Source: Pyrrhoderma lamaoense (lineage: Eukaryota > Basidiomycota > Agaricomycetes > Hymenochaetales > Hymenochaetaceae). Taken from it: a DNA stretch of 64,000 nt. Under the pieces are notes generated by a model. That model ran no database searches, was not told where the DNA came from, and worked only from the letters and a program-made list of their open reading frames with translations. The stretch is from the NCBI GenBank assembly GCA_002794735.1, contig NBAZ01000031.1:94681-158680 (forward strand). The letters are read 5' to 3'. Shown here piece after piece: positions 1 through 11,343 of the stretch (within the stretch, counting starts at the first letter, position 1; every line of letters begins with the position of its first letter). Position numbers and translations under genes: made by a program.

Positions 1-2126
1 AGACTAAAAAGCGGAATATCAATAACGGCACAACTCTCAAGGGTGCATTGACTAATATCTTTTGTGCACTGATTAGTGAAGTAAATTCTGAACTATCATC
101 GAATACTCTTGAGCTAGTATCAGGCGGGAATCGGATATGTTTATCCGAAGATTTCAATCTCGATAGCGCATTACTCTTATCAGATGCGATGGAGAAGAAT
201 AAAAGTAGAAGATACTGGTATGATGTTGCCGTCCCTATCTCGTTCAGCAAGAATAGCACATTCTTTGATACTAATGTGAGTCTATCTTGATTTGGAGCTA
301 ACCTCAGGATAGTAACATCTGGAATCTGGAATAGGACAATAAACAAACCATAAACCGTATCCAACATGTAATAGCAAATGATCTTTGCCGGAGATTCGTA
401 TACGGAATGCATATGAGTAATACCACTATACATTTATGTTTTTGCTCAAGAAGTTCAATACTAGTCAGTAATGAATTTGACCTCAATAAGGTGGGCAGTT
501 TCGCTCATCTGTGTATAAGTCTATACTAATGCACACATATGAAGGACTACCGAAGTGTTATCAGAATACTTCTCTCTTTATTATATGCTTCGAAGTTCGA
601 TATTGGATGAGATTCAAGTATCTCTACAGATATTGTCGATGGCGTGCGTCACCATGCTATAAACATTTCTGGAGCTCGTATCACGACGAATGATACACTG
701 AAACTCGATCTCCAGAAAGAGTGTAGTATCATTGGCTCAGGAACACACACTTACAAAGCTTACAAGATTGTCAAAGGAATGGAAGCAGGGATGGTTGTAA
801 TCAAAGATTACTGGCTGGTGGATAAACGAAAGTCTGAGGTTGAGATTCGGAATTCACTTTTAGAGGACATGACTAATCCTGACGACGGAGATTATGTTGA
901 TAAACATGTCCTTTCGTGCTTGGCATATGAACAAGTAAGAGTGGATGGTGTTGTGGACCACACCGAAAGAGTGATGCTTCGGGGTAAATCACCTGATTAT
1001 TCACAGAAATTTGAATCCTTTACAGATCTTGTTGATGCAAGAAAGAAAGCCAAAGCAAGTGTCGGTGCTGAAGGAAGCACCTATTGTACTCACAAAACTC
1101 CTGAAGACCGTGAGAATAGACAGAGGGAAAGGTATTCCCATCGGACCCATTACCGTATCTTGTATAACGAGATTGCTACTCCATTCTGTGAATTGACTAA
1201 CCATGAGGATTTACTGACCGTTACCAACGACGTGGTTGAGAGTGAGTATTTCGATTCGCCTTTATCCTTATAGTACTTGATTCTGACACTGGTGACAATT
1301 AGCTCTTCTACGCATTCATAAGGCAGGATGGATACATCATGCTATCAGCACGGAAAATATCTATCTGTATGTAGATCCTGAGACCGGGGAGGAGCGGGGG
1401 ATGATTGGGGCCTTCAATTTGCGAAGAAGGTTGAGAATGGTGCCAGATATGATGCACGAACAGTATGCAGTGATTTCAATACTCACGTCCTGACTCTAGT
1501 GTATCTAATTTCATTGGTCCTAGGGTGCGCTAGATTTCATGGCCATTGAAGTCGCTTCTGGAAAGTACTTGTTTGCCGAAAAAAAGGCGGAAGATGACAT
1601 ACTCTCGAGGCTGCACGCATATAGAAACAATCAGAGATCTAGCGATGCGCAAACAAATGTTGGTTCTGGTTTTTGCAACAACTACATCCATGATCTTAAA
1701 TCAGTATGGTGGATCACAGTTTGGGTGGTATTCTCATTTGGAAAAGCGATGCCATTAAGAGACGATATACTTGATCCAATGTCATCCAGCATCCGTAGTA
1801 GACATAGGAAGATGCTGTTCGAAGCTCTGTCGCCTACGGATCGTCATGATTTTCTTTCAGTTGAAGGAGATCTTGAGGCCACTGTCAAAGGATGCATTCC
1901 CCGATATTTCGCCGATCTCGTGATTTATCTGCGAGCCTCTCGTGAGGAGATTGTGTTCACGTATGAAAGAGAAGAAGTTGACAAGCCCACTGTCATCACA
2001 TTCAGATCAAACAATGATGGTAAGGGTGTATGTCCTCACAAGGCACTCCTTTCCGCTTTACATATGACTAGGAACTATATGAGAAAATTCGATATTGCTC
2101 TCGTTCCCTCGTCTGGTTCTAGCTGA
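1..2126 (+). pseudogene. Unit A: type II FunK1-like pseudokinase, 5' cut by window edge
   Basis: Five-exon FunK1-like unit entering the window inside exon 1. Exons read <1-275, 335-490, 545-1241, 1303-1462 and 1524-2126. Exon 3 carries TGA at 608-610 where unit J has TGG (Trp of the LGWDP motif). Exon 4 reads GWIHHAISTENIY, so the catalytic HRD has become HHA, and one G is missing near 1408 (exon 160 nt instead of 161), which destroys the DLE-equivalent segment. Exon 5 stops at 2124-2126 (TGA for TCA), before the basic tail seen in intact units. The beta3 Lys region (VVIKDYW) survives. With three independent lesions plus a lost catalytic Asp it cannot encode an active kinase. The family call is firm; whether a short transcript is made is unknown. 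Confidence 0.85.
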
Positions 2127-2663
2127 ACTACTTCCGGCGAGCTATCGAGGGATAGGGTGGTCATCTACCAAAACGTCCTAGAGAAATCCACCTTTCATAC
2201 TTTTCTTATTCTATATGCATAGACTTATGAATAAAAGCATTAACATGGTACCAGACACGATTGCTTTATCATTAATAATAACTAGAATATGTAGGAGTTT
2301 TACTTTGCTTTTTTTGCATATATTCATTTTCTTTATGTTATGACTTGCTTTTCCTTACCACAACCTATGTAATAGCTCGTCATCTATAAGTAAAAGTGAT
2401 AGGTAATTTCACATCAACTGAGATTCGAGAACGCCCATACATAACGACCAACCGTTTCTTCACTTTATCTAAATCTAATAGCATGCTTTATGCCCCGTCA
2501 CTATGTTCTACAACAAGTAGAAGGAGATATTTCCTTCCTCTCAAGCTGTACTCCAGTTAAGTAATCTCTTGTGAGTTCACCCATCATTAACCTCACTTAT
2601 ACCCTGAAAGAAGATCTCATGTGTTCATTACATATACAAATTTATGCGTTTCTAATGTGTTCA
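2127..2663. other. Spacer: 3' flank of a type II unit
   Basis: AT-rich non-coding DNA. The same spacer follows units D (13673 on), G (20188 on) and J, so it belongs to the repeat unit. I see no gene, RNA or mobile element in it. Confidence 0.6.
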
Positions 2664-2688
2664 GTCGTGCTTAATCCGAAACCACCTT
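2664..2688 (+). promoter_or_regulatory. Conserved upstream module, type III variant
   Basis: Variant of the GTCGTG..CGAAACCACCTT motif that lies upstream of every unit with a 5' end. Here it leads straight into a decayed exon 3, so it is the remnant of a promoter region without its gene. Confidence 0.45.
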
Positions 2689-2689
2689 A

Positions 2690-3310
2690 AGATAATGCAT
2701 GTAAGATTCCGGAGGGTCCATTTCTCGTTCTCGAAATAACTCACGGGAAGTCAATTCTCCGACTCGCGCAAAGCCTGTGTCCGTTGAAAGAAGTGGAAAA
2801 ACAGATAATTGTGGTCAAATAAGCAGTACTCGTACTGTCGTGTCTTGTATAATGAGATTTCTACGCCATTCTATGAACTGACCAACAGTACTGATATGTC
2901 GACTGTCTAGTGCGAAAAGGGTATATAAGATGATGCATTAGCTCGGAAGCTTCAAATGATGAAAGAGGAACTATCTGAAGATCTACAGACGCATGAGAGC
3001 CCCGGTATCTGCTATAACTACATGCACGATACTGAGTCGATTTGGTGGACTACAGCCTATGCTTTGCTTTTATTTGGGGATGATGTACTTTCAAAAATGT
3101 CGTCCAGCATCCGTAGAAGGATTAAATAGATTCCATTCCCTGGTGCTCCGACCTCCTCAGATCGTAAATACTCGAACACTCTTTCAAAGCCTCCATCAAT
3201 GGCTTCACTCCACACTATTTTACTGACTTCCAAGTGACCTCGCAATAAATGCGCGAATCACTTGATTACATATAGGGAGGGTTCGGAGGCTAGTTATATG
3301 ATAACCATAT
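2690..3310 (+). pseudogene. Type III FunK1 relic 1
   Basis: Heavily decayed kinase remnant. Around 2745-2900 two frames give exon 3-like text: DYS/PTRAEL-like, then YNEISTPFYELTNSTD in the next frame, matching the YNEVAIPFYELTNSKD segment of intact units. A stop (TAG) follows. From about 2935 exon 5-like text resumes (ESPGICYNYMHDTESIWW), with further stops. Exons 1, 2 and 4 are missing. The same relic with the same deletions recurs near 14.2, 31.0 and 35.0 kb and, inverted, near 55 kb, so it was already broken when the array was amplified. Confidence 0.75.
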
Positions 3311-3879
3311 GACAAAATTTGAAGATATAAATGAATTCATTATATGAGGTTACATCGGTAGCAAAAGGCAACATATTTAATAAACTATAATGAATGAGCG
3401 TGACATATATGTAGCTCAAATCGTCTTTCGCTTATCTCAATGTCAATTTTTTGTTAATTGTTTGAACCCATCGTTCTGTTCTGTATTAACTACAAACAGT
3501 TCTTTGATTAGATATCACTTCATTATATACTCCCCATTCTCCTCTTCATGATACTTACTCATTGCCAGTCCGCTTATTTCCGTTTTACGTGCTTATTACA
3601 TGCACTTCGAGCGTGTCTAGTCGTGTTTTACTCGAAACCACCTTTGACTACTGAAAGTTGAAACTACGATCACCTCCTGCTCGAACTTGCATCCGATAGT
3701 AGGAGTCTTGACTAGGATACTGGACCTTTCATCCACATCCATATACGCATAGCAGATACCTGTACACCCCACGGTGACACAGGTCAAATTTCAGAGAAAG
3801 CGAAGAAGACACGACTAAAATAATCCACGTGGATTGGTTCAAAATTGTCATACTCTACGACTCAAAGAAAAGAGCGATA
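3311..3879. other. Spacer upstream of unit B
   Basis: Intergenic DNA shared almost base for base with the regions before units F, H, K and L. It contains the conserved upstream module at 3620-3646 and a conserved CCACGGTGACACAGGTCAAA stretch near 3768. Presumably it is the promoter region. No ORF of note. Confidence 0.55.
3620..3646 (+). promoter_or_regulatory. Conserved upstream module of unit B
   Basis: The motif GTCGTGTTTTACTCGAAACC continues into ACCTTTGA and ends 233 nt before the ATG at 3880. The same motif at the same distance precedes units C, F, H, I, K, P and Q. Function (transcription-factor site or core promoter) is inferred only from position and conservation. Confidence 0.5.
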
Positions 3880-6800
3880 ATGAATAACTCTGGACTATCG
3901 GTAAACCAGGTATCCGATCAATGCTTCTTCGATCATGTTCTACCACCAATCCAGAAAGTGATTGATATTGAGAGGATATGTGATAGGTTGAAGAGAAGAT
4001 TCGTCTACAAGGAGCTACGGAAAGGAAGATATGGATGGATCGATCTCAACAAGACTAAGAAGCGGAATAATAATAACGCTGCAACTCTCAAGGGACCATT
4101 GACTGACGTCCTGAATGCAATGATTAATGGGCCAAATGATATATCATCTGATATGTCTTCAAGCATTCTGGAGTTGGAAACAAACGGGAATCGAATAGAT
4201 CTGTCCGAATACTTCCAAATCGACGGCGCAATACTCTTGTCAGATGGGACAGAAAAGTATAAAAGTAGAAGGAGCTGGTATGTTGTTGCCATTCCTATCT
4301 CGTTCAGCAAGGATAATTCGGATAGGTCTCATGGTGTGAGTTATTCCTATTTTTGAAATACTTCAAGGTGATAACATCCTGAATAGGACATCGAGCGAGT
4401 CATAAACTGCATGCAACATATGATGGCAAATGATCCATGCAGGAGATTCATATACGGATTACATATGACTGATACCACTATTCAAGTGTGCTTCCTCTCA
4501 AGAAGTTCGATAATCAGTAGTAGTCAATTTGATCTCAATAAGGTGTGTAGCTCCGCTCATCTGTATACAAATCGATACTGATGAACGCATATGAAGGACC
4601 ACAAAAGTGTTGTCAAAATACTTCTCTCTTTATTATATGCTTCCAATTCTGAACTTGGATGGGATCCGACCATCTCTGTCGATCTTGTTGAAGGCGAACG
4701 TAACTACATGATTGATATATCTGGAAATCTTGTATCAACGAATGAGTCACTCTCTCTTTCTCGTCAGCGAGCAGAGTGGGTTATTGGATCGGGAACACGT
4801 GTGTACAAGGCTCATAAGATCATCAATGGAAAGAAGGCAGGTATGGTCGTACTCAAGGATTATTGGTTATCAGATGGGCAGACTCCTGAACCTGATATCC
4901 GAGACATGATATTGAATGATATTACTGATCTTGATGATCGGAAGTATGTTGACTGTAATCTCCTTTCTTGTTTAGCATACGAACAAGTGAAGGTGGATGA
5001 TGTTGTGGACCACACAGAAAGAGTGATACTTCGGGATACATCACCTGATTACATACAGAAATCCAAATTTCCGACTCTTACAGAGGTTACAGATGATGAT
5101 AAGAGTGTCAGAGTCAATAATGGTGCTCAAGGAGGCACAGATGATACTCTCAATAATCCTACGCTCTATGAGGATGACGAGAAAGAAAGTAATCCCCATC
5201 GGACTCACTACCGTATCTTGTATAATGAGGTCGCTGAAAACTAAACTTTAGGTCGGATTTTGACCTTGGTGTCGTATTTAGTGGCGAGGACGTGGGGCTT
5301 AGAGTCTGCCTACACCAGACACGATGCTCAGGCTAAGATTTGGGGGCTAAATAGCGAGATACTCGACCTCGGCCGTCCGGCCGGGATCTCGGTCGGACCG
5401 TAGAGACTGATGGAGACCTCGAGGCGAGCTGAGACTTCACAGACCAGTAAAAGTAGTAGAAACGTATAGAACAGAGCCCCGACCGAGGCTGTAGTTTGAG
5501 GTAAAAGTGTATGTATTTCAGTCCGCCCGGACGGCTTGCAGTACAGTCAGAGCGTTACGAGCGCGCCCGGGCAGCCTAATAAAGCAGCAGAGAAGTAGAT
5601 AAAAAGTACAGAAGACTAGTAGAGAGCTACTCGGGGGGGGGTGTAGAAAGATAGCGACCGAGAGGAGTAGCTAGGAATTCACTGATTAACTACGGCCTCA
5701 AGTCTGGAGGCTTATATAGCAAAACGCGAGATAAAGGTTAGATAATAAGGAAGGCATGGCGTCCAGGTGGCTATATGCGACTGGACGAAGGGTTTAAGCT
5801 ATCAGAAACGAGGGGGTCGTATAAACGAACCCTACCCTCGAGTAAGAGTAGAAAGTGAAGCTAAATAGTAAGAGAAGTGAACGAGGCGCGCGGCCGAGTA
5901 GTAGAAATGGACTTCTCGTTAGAAAGTGCATTATAAATGCACTACGACCGGCCAAACACTTAGCTGGTCCTACATCGCCGTTCCGTTTTATGAACTGACC
6001 AACAGTAAGGATATACTGATTGTATTGATCGACGTGATTGAGAGTGAGTGTTTGATTCTTTATTGATACCAGAATACCTGAAAGTGATCGTTAATAAACT
6101 AGCTCTCCTACGCATCCACAAGGCAGGGTGGGTGCATCGAGATATTAGTACAGGGAATATATACCTGTATGTCAATCCTGTGACAGGTGAGAAGCGAGGG
6201 ATGCTAGGAGATCTTGAATCTGCGAAGAAGGTCGGTACTGGTTCTAGATATGATGTGCGAACAGTATGCAATATTCTCTATACACACTACCTATTTCTAT
6301 TCTTAGCTCGTATAACTGATTCTAGGGTACACTTGACTTCATGGCTATCGAAGTAGCTGCTGAAAACTACTTGTTTACCGAAAAGAAGAAGAAGATTGAA
6401 ACTGATATACTCTCGAGGTTGTATTCATATGTAAACGAGCAGACATCTAGCGTTGCTCAAATAGCTGTCGGTCCTGGTATGTGCAGCAACTACATCCACG
6501 ATCTTGAATCAGTTTGGTGGATCGCAGTTTGGGCGTTGTTCTCATTTGAAAAAAAGATGCCATTAGGAGATGATGTACTTGATCCGATGGCATCTAGTAC
6601 CCGTAGGAAGAAAAAGCAAACTCTGTTCCCCGGCGTTCTGAGTTCTACGCATCGCGGACACTTCTTCTCTATTGAAGGTGTTTTTGTGGCCTCTGTCAAA
6701 GGGTGCATTCCCCAATATTTCAATAGACTCGTTTATACTCTGCGAGCCTCACGTCAAGAGATTATGAACACATACGAAAGAGAAGAAGCTGACAATCCCA

Positions 6801-7009
6801 CTGTCATCACATTCAGATCAAACGATGATAGTGAGGGTGCATACCTTCATAAGGCACTCCTTTCCGCTCTTCGTGATACTGAGAAATATATGAAAGATTT
6901 CGAGATCGTTCTCGTTCCCTCGTCTGATTCTAGGTCAACTACCTCCAAACGAGCTATCGAAGGACAGAGTGGTCGTTTGCCAAAACGACAAAAGTATGTA
7001 TTCCACTGA
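3880..7009 (+). pseudogene. Unit B: type Ib FunK1-like kinase interrupted by a solo LTR
   Basis: Exons: 3880-4335, 4387-4542, 4597-5234 plus 5979-6043 (exon 3 split by the LTR), 6103-6263 and 6326-7009. Apart from the insertion every exon is open: glycine loop IGSGTRVYKA, beta3 Lys in VVLKDYW, GWVHRDISTGNIY, and GDLES (usually GDLEF). The C-lobe has HDLESVWW and the tail keeps the full bipartite basic motif (KR, ten residues, KRQK). The LTR brings a stop a few codons after the junction (reads VAEN then stop), truncating the protein just before the catalytic loop. Exon 1 and about 110 nt upstream look identical to unit F. It is a recently killed gene unless the LTR is spliced out, for which I see no evidence. 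Confidence 0.85.
5235..5974 (-). mobile_element. Solo LTR in exon 3 of unit B
   Basis: 740-bp LTR in reverse orientation (TGAAAACTAAAC...TGGTCCTACA on the + strand). It is flanked by a 4-bp target duplication TCGC (5231-5234 and 5975-5978); removing the LTR and one copy restores the kinase frame. It carries a G-tract, a TATATAA-type box and CpG-rich palindromic segments unlike the AT-rich host. Same family as the full element at 38741-42722. A single LTR with an intact duplication implies insertion followed by LTR-LTR recombination. Confidence 0.9.
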
Positions 7010-8231
7010 AATTTTACTCACTTCGATGTCTAACAATAGATATCTAGGTTTCACTGATTATAAGAATCAACAAAGCACCGGACACAGTCGTGGAAAGACA
7101 TAATAGTTAAAATAATTAGAACTTATAATTTGATTTGTTTTCAATCTTTGCATACGCTCGTTTCCCTCATGTTATGACATACTCAACCTACATAACGCCG
7201 TATAGTATCACATCTGTTCTGAGCATTTAGTACTAATCACATGTATGTGTCTTGTTGTATTTAAACTATGTATTATAAGATAGTGGAGATAATGCTTATA
7301 GTAAGTAGTAAGAACTCAGGTCTCAATCACAATTGTAGTGCAAACGACTATGTTCTGAGTCAAGACTACTCGATTCGCTTCATGTCTGTTTACTGTTAGC
7401 AACTGAGTTTAATGAGTCTGTACTGAGTGCTTCCCCATAATCTCACCATAATCTTTCTATACCTTCTATGTATACTACTGGTTTTAATGATATATAAACA
7501 CTAATTCGGCTTCTAGTGAAACCTGAGTTGAAGTTACTCACAGAAATTCTTCACAGAGATGATGCGTGAACAAGGCAGTTCTTACCATATTTACATAAAA
7601 GAGATACCCATGTCTTTCATAAGAACATATTTTTTTGGATCTATTGAATTATTATCTGATGGATAAACTTGGTGAGTCGAATAAAGGCACTGAATGAAGT
7701 CACATCAATGGTGATTTAGAGAGGTTATAATCTAAAAATAATAAGTGATAGTGGCTCATATGTAACTCAAGTTTTGCATCACTTATCTCGGTGTTTATTT
7801 TTTGTTAATTATTTGAACCCATCGTTCTGTTCTGTATGAACCACAAACAGTTCTTTGATCCGATATCACTTCATTATTTACCTTTCAATTATCTTCCTCA
7901 TGGTATTTAATCATTGTCAATCCGCTTATTTCCATTTTACGTGCTTATTACATGTGTTTCTGACGTGACTAGTCGTGTTTTACTCAAAACCACCTTTGAG
8001 TACTGAGAGTTGAAACTTCGATCATATTATACTGAAGCTTGCGTCCGATAGTAGGAGTCCTGACCAGGATACTGAACCTTTCATTCACAGCCATAGACGC
8101 ATAACAGATACCTATACTTTCTACGGTGACACAGGTCAAACTGAAGAGAAAGAGAAGAAGACACGACTGAAATCATCTACTTATATTGAATCAAAATTGC
8201 CGGATACTACGAGTCACGGTAGAGAACGATA
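7010..8231. other. Spacer between units B and C
   Basis: About 1.2 kb of AT-rich DNA: a type Ib 3' flank (also found after H and, inverted, after O and Q) followed by a type I promoter region. A possible extra 3' exon, discussed in the findings, lies at 7049-7109. No other gene seen. Confidence 0.5.
7972..7999 (+). promoter_or_regulatory. Conserved upstream module of unit C
   Basis: GTCGTGTTTTACTCAAAACC, then ACCTTTGA, ending 232 nt before the ATG at 8232. One base (A for G) differs from most type I copies. Confidence 0.5.
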
Positions 8232-10605
8232 ATGGATATCTCTGGATTATCGGTAAACCAGGTATCCGATCAATATTTCTTCGACCATGTTTTACCACCG
8301 ATCCAGAAAGTGATTGATATTGAGAGGATATGTGATAGGTTGAAGAGAAGATTCGTCTACAAGGAGCTACGGAAAGGAAGATATGGATGGGTCGATCTCA
8401 ACAAGACTAAGAAGCGGAATAAAAATAACGCTGCAACTCTCAAGGGACCAATGACTGATGTCCTGAATGCAATGATTAATGAACCAAATGATATATCATC
8501 TGATATATCTTCAAGCATTCTGGAGTTGGAAAAAGACGGGAATCGAATAGATCTATCCGAATACTTCCAAATCGACGGCGCAATACTCTTGTCAGATGAG
8601 ACAGAAAAGTATAAAAGTAGAAGGTGCTGGTATGTTGTTGCCATTCCTATCTCGTTCAGCAAGGATAATACGGATAGCACTCATGTTGTGAGTTATTCCT
8701 ATTTTTGAAATACTTCAAGGTGATAACATCCTGAATAGGACATCGAGCAAGTCATAAACTGTATGCACCATATAATGGCATATGATCCTTGCCGGAGATT
8801 CATATACGGAATACATATGACTGATACCACTATTCGAGTGTGCTTCCTCTCAAGAAGTTCGATACTCTGTAGTAGTCAATTTGATCTCAATAAGGTGCGC
8901 AGTTCCGCTCATCTGGACCCAAATCGATACTGATGAACGCATATGAAGGACCACCAAAGTGTTATCAAAATACTTCTCTCTTTATTATATGCTTCCAAGT
9001 CCGATCTTGGATGGGATCCGACCATCTCTGTCGATCTTGTTGACGACGAGCGTAACTACATGATTGATATATCTGGAACTCTTGTATCAACGAATGAGTC
9101 ACTCTCTCTTTCTCGTCAGCGAGCAGAGTGGGTTATTGGATCGGGAACACGTGTGTACAAAGCTCATAAGATCATCAATGGAAAGAAGGCAGGTATAGTC
9201 GTACTCAAGGATCATTGGTTATCAGATGGGCGGATTCCTGAACCTGATATTCGAGACATGATATTGAATGATATTAGTGATCTTGATGACCGAGATTATG
9301 TTGATAAACATGTCCTTTCGTGCTTGGCATACGAACAAGTGAAGGTGGATGATGTTGTGGACCGCACAGAAAGAGTGATACTTCGGGATAAATCTCCTGA
9401 TTATTCCCAGAAACTCAAGCTCCCGACTCCTACAGAGGTTACAGATGTTGGTAAGAATGTCAGAGTCAATAACGGTGCTCAAGAAGGCGTAGATGATACT
9501 CTCAAATATCCTATACTCCATGAGGATAACCAAAAAGAAAGTAATACCCATCAGACTCACTACCGTATCTTGTATAATGAGGTCGCCATTCCGTTTTATG
9601 AACTGACCAACAGTAAGGATATACTGATTGTATTGATCGACGTGGTTGAGAGTGAGTGTTTCATTCTTTATTGATACCAGAATACCTGAAATTGATAATA
9701 ATAAACTAGCTCTCCTACGCATCCACAAGGCAGGGTGGGTGCATCGAGATATTAGTACAGGGAATATCTATCTATATGTAGACCCTGTGACGAATGAGAA
9801 GAGAGGAATGCTTGGGGACCTTGAATTTGCGAAGAATATTGGGATTGGTGCAAGATATGATGTGCGAACAGTATGTAATGTTTTCATTACCTGATATCAG
9901 TATCCATTATTTCTGATGCTATTGACACAGGGTACTCTCGATTTCATGGCTGCTGAGATAGCCTCCGGGAACTATCTGTTTGTCAGTGCCAACAACAAAG
10001 GCAAAATCAATCCTGTTGCAATGCTACTGGCGTCTAGAGAAGAACAGGAATCTGAGAGCTCACAAGAGGATGAAGGCTCTGGCATCTGTTATAATTACAT
10101 TCACGATATTGAGTCAGTCTGGTGGATTATGGCTTGGGCGTTGTTCTCATTTGAGAAAAAGGCACGATCTGGAAATGATGTGCTTGATGCACTATCGTCT
10201 GACACTCGTAGGGATAATAAGCGATCTCTGTTCCCTGGAACCTCGACATCTGCAGAGCGCCAGAACTTCATTCAGCATGAGAAACATTTCAAAAAAGCTG
10301 TTGATAGGTGCATTCCTCGGTACTTTAAAGATCTCACAAGTGCTGTGCGAATACTACGAAACGTTATCGTGAACACATATGAAGAGAAGGAAATTGACCA
10401 ACCCGAAGTTATCAAGTTCGATTCAAGTAAGGACGATGGTGATACGGATCTTCATAGAGCATTCATATCTACTCTTCGAAATACGCTAATGGAAGATTTT
10501 GAAATCATTCTTGTTCGCTCTTCTGGTTGTGGAACAACTGCCTCTAAACGAGCAACCGAGGGGAAGAGTGAACGTTTGCCAAAGAGACGAAAGTATGTGT
10601 CTTAA
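8232..10605 (+). CDS. Unit C: intact FunK1-like protein kinase, type Ia, 716 aa
   Basis: Predicted serine/threonine-type kinase of the fungal FunK1 family. Exons 8232-8687, 8739-8894, 8949-9651, 9710-9870, 9931-10605; all splice sites are GT-AG and the joined frame is open (2,151 nt). Residues 1-204 form the family's N-terminal region with the KGRYGW motif (about 48-53). The kinase fold follows: LGWDPTI near 225, glycine loop IGSGTRVYKA (about 266-275), beta3 Lys at about 291, GWVHRDISTGNIY with catalytic Asp about 452 and Asn about 457, a GDLEF segment at the DFG position (Asp about 475), GTLDFM from 493, and HDIESVWW in the C-lobe. The tail holds KR, ten residues, KRRK, a classic bipartite NLS pattern. 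An ATG at 8943 lies in intron 2 and is not a start. Substrate unknown; nuclear location is inference. Confidence 0.88.
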
Positions 10606-11343
10606 CATAATTTGCCTCTTTCCATTGTCTGACCCCAGTTCAATAGATGTTGTTAATGTAGGCATCGACAAGATATAGAGCACGATGCTCGTGGATGTAC
10701 ATCCACTTAGAATAACCAGAATTTTATCATGTTTTGCTTACATTTTTCTGTATTTCGTTTAGACTTGCTTTTCCTTACCAATCACTGTATAATATAGCAT
10801 TCTTAGTTGCAGTCGATCCAGTTTTTTTTTACTCTATTTACACTCTTGTTTCGACTTACTATACACCAAGTAACCGTTTAAAGGATAATAGAGCCAATCT
10901 TCTATCGACAAATCCGTCTGGCGTATCTGATTGAGCCCCAACACATGCTTTAAGAAAGAAAACAAGCAGCTCTTTGTCTTCCCTTTCAATAACATTACAG
11001 AACAATCTATTTTATACTTTCAACTCACTCGCACTATGTTACGTTACTATTACATATATAAGCACATCTACTTCTGCAGTCGCGTTTTTCCCGAAACCAC
11101 TCTTGACTTTTCAGGCTGCGACGACCTACGCTAGTGTATACTCCAAGAAATAGAAAACTGGAATAAGGTATCAAGCTCTCAGCTTCTAGGTCATATCTGC
11201 TTAGCGTAATATTATACGCTCTACGAACACATACGGCTCGGATAAAGAGAAGAAAAAACGTAAGGTAGAATACACAGTTAAAATCGTCTACTTACAATAT
11301 TATCAACTAGAGTGGATACTGCGAGTCGCAACAAAGAGCGATA
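10606..11343. other. Spacer between units C and D
   Basis: Type Ia 3' flank followed by the type II promoter region. Two small open frames near 10.73-11.13 kb have no family resemblance and look like chance. The same DNA lies between I and J. Confidence 0.5.
11079..11106 (+). promoter_or_regulatory. Conserved upstream module of unit D, type II variant
   Basis: GTCGCGTTTTTCCCGAAACC then ACTCTTGA, ending 237 nt before the ATG at 11344. The CGAAACCAC core is the same as in type I units, at nearly the same spacing. Confidence 0.5.

Noticed and set aside
304..486. Open frames on the strand opposite the kinase exons, repeated in every unit (for example 4005-4310, 8357-8680, 15558-16031, 25190-25510, 35997-36356 and 49547-49870)
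   Set aside because: They are antisense shadows of conserved exons 1, 3 and 4; they recur because the exons recur, and they have no recognisable domain.
4591..4596. ATG at the start of exon 3 (MKDH...) as the start of separate short kinase genes
   Set aside because: The ATGAAG lies at the end of intron 2; the AG is the splice acceptor. Splicing joins FDLNK to DH in frame in every intact unit, so the short genes are exons.
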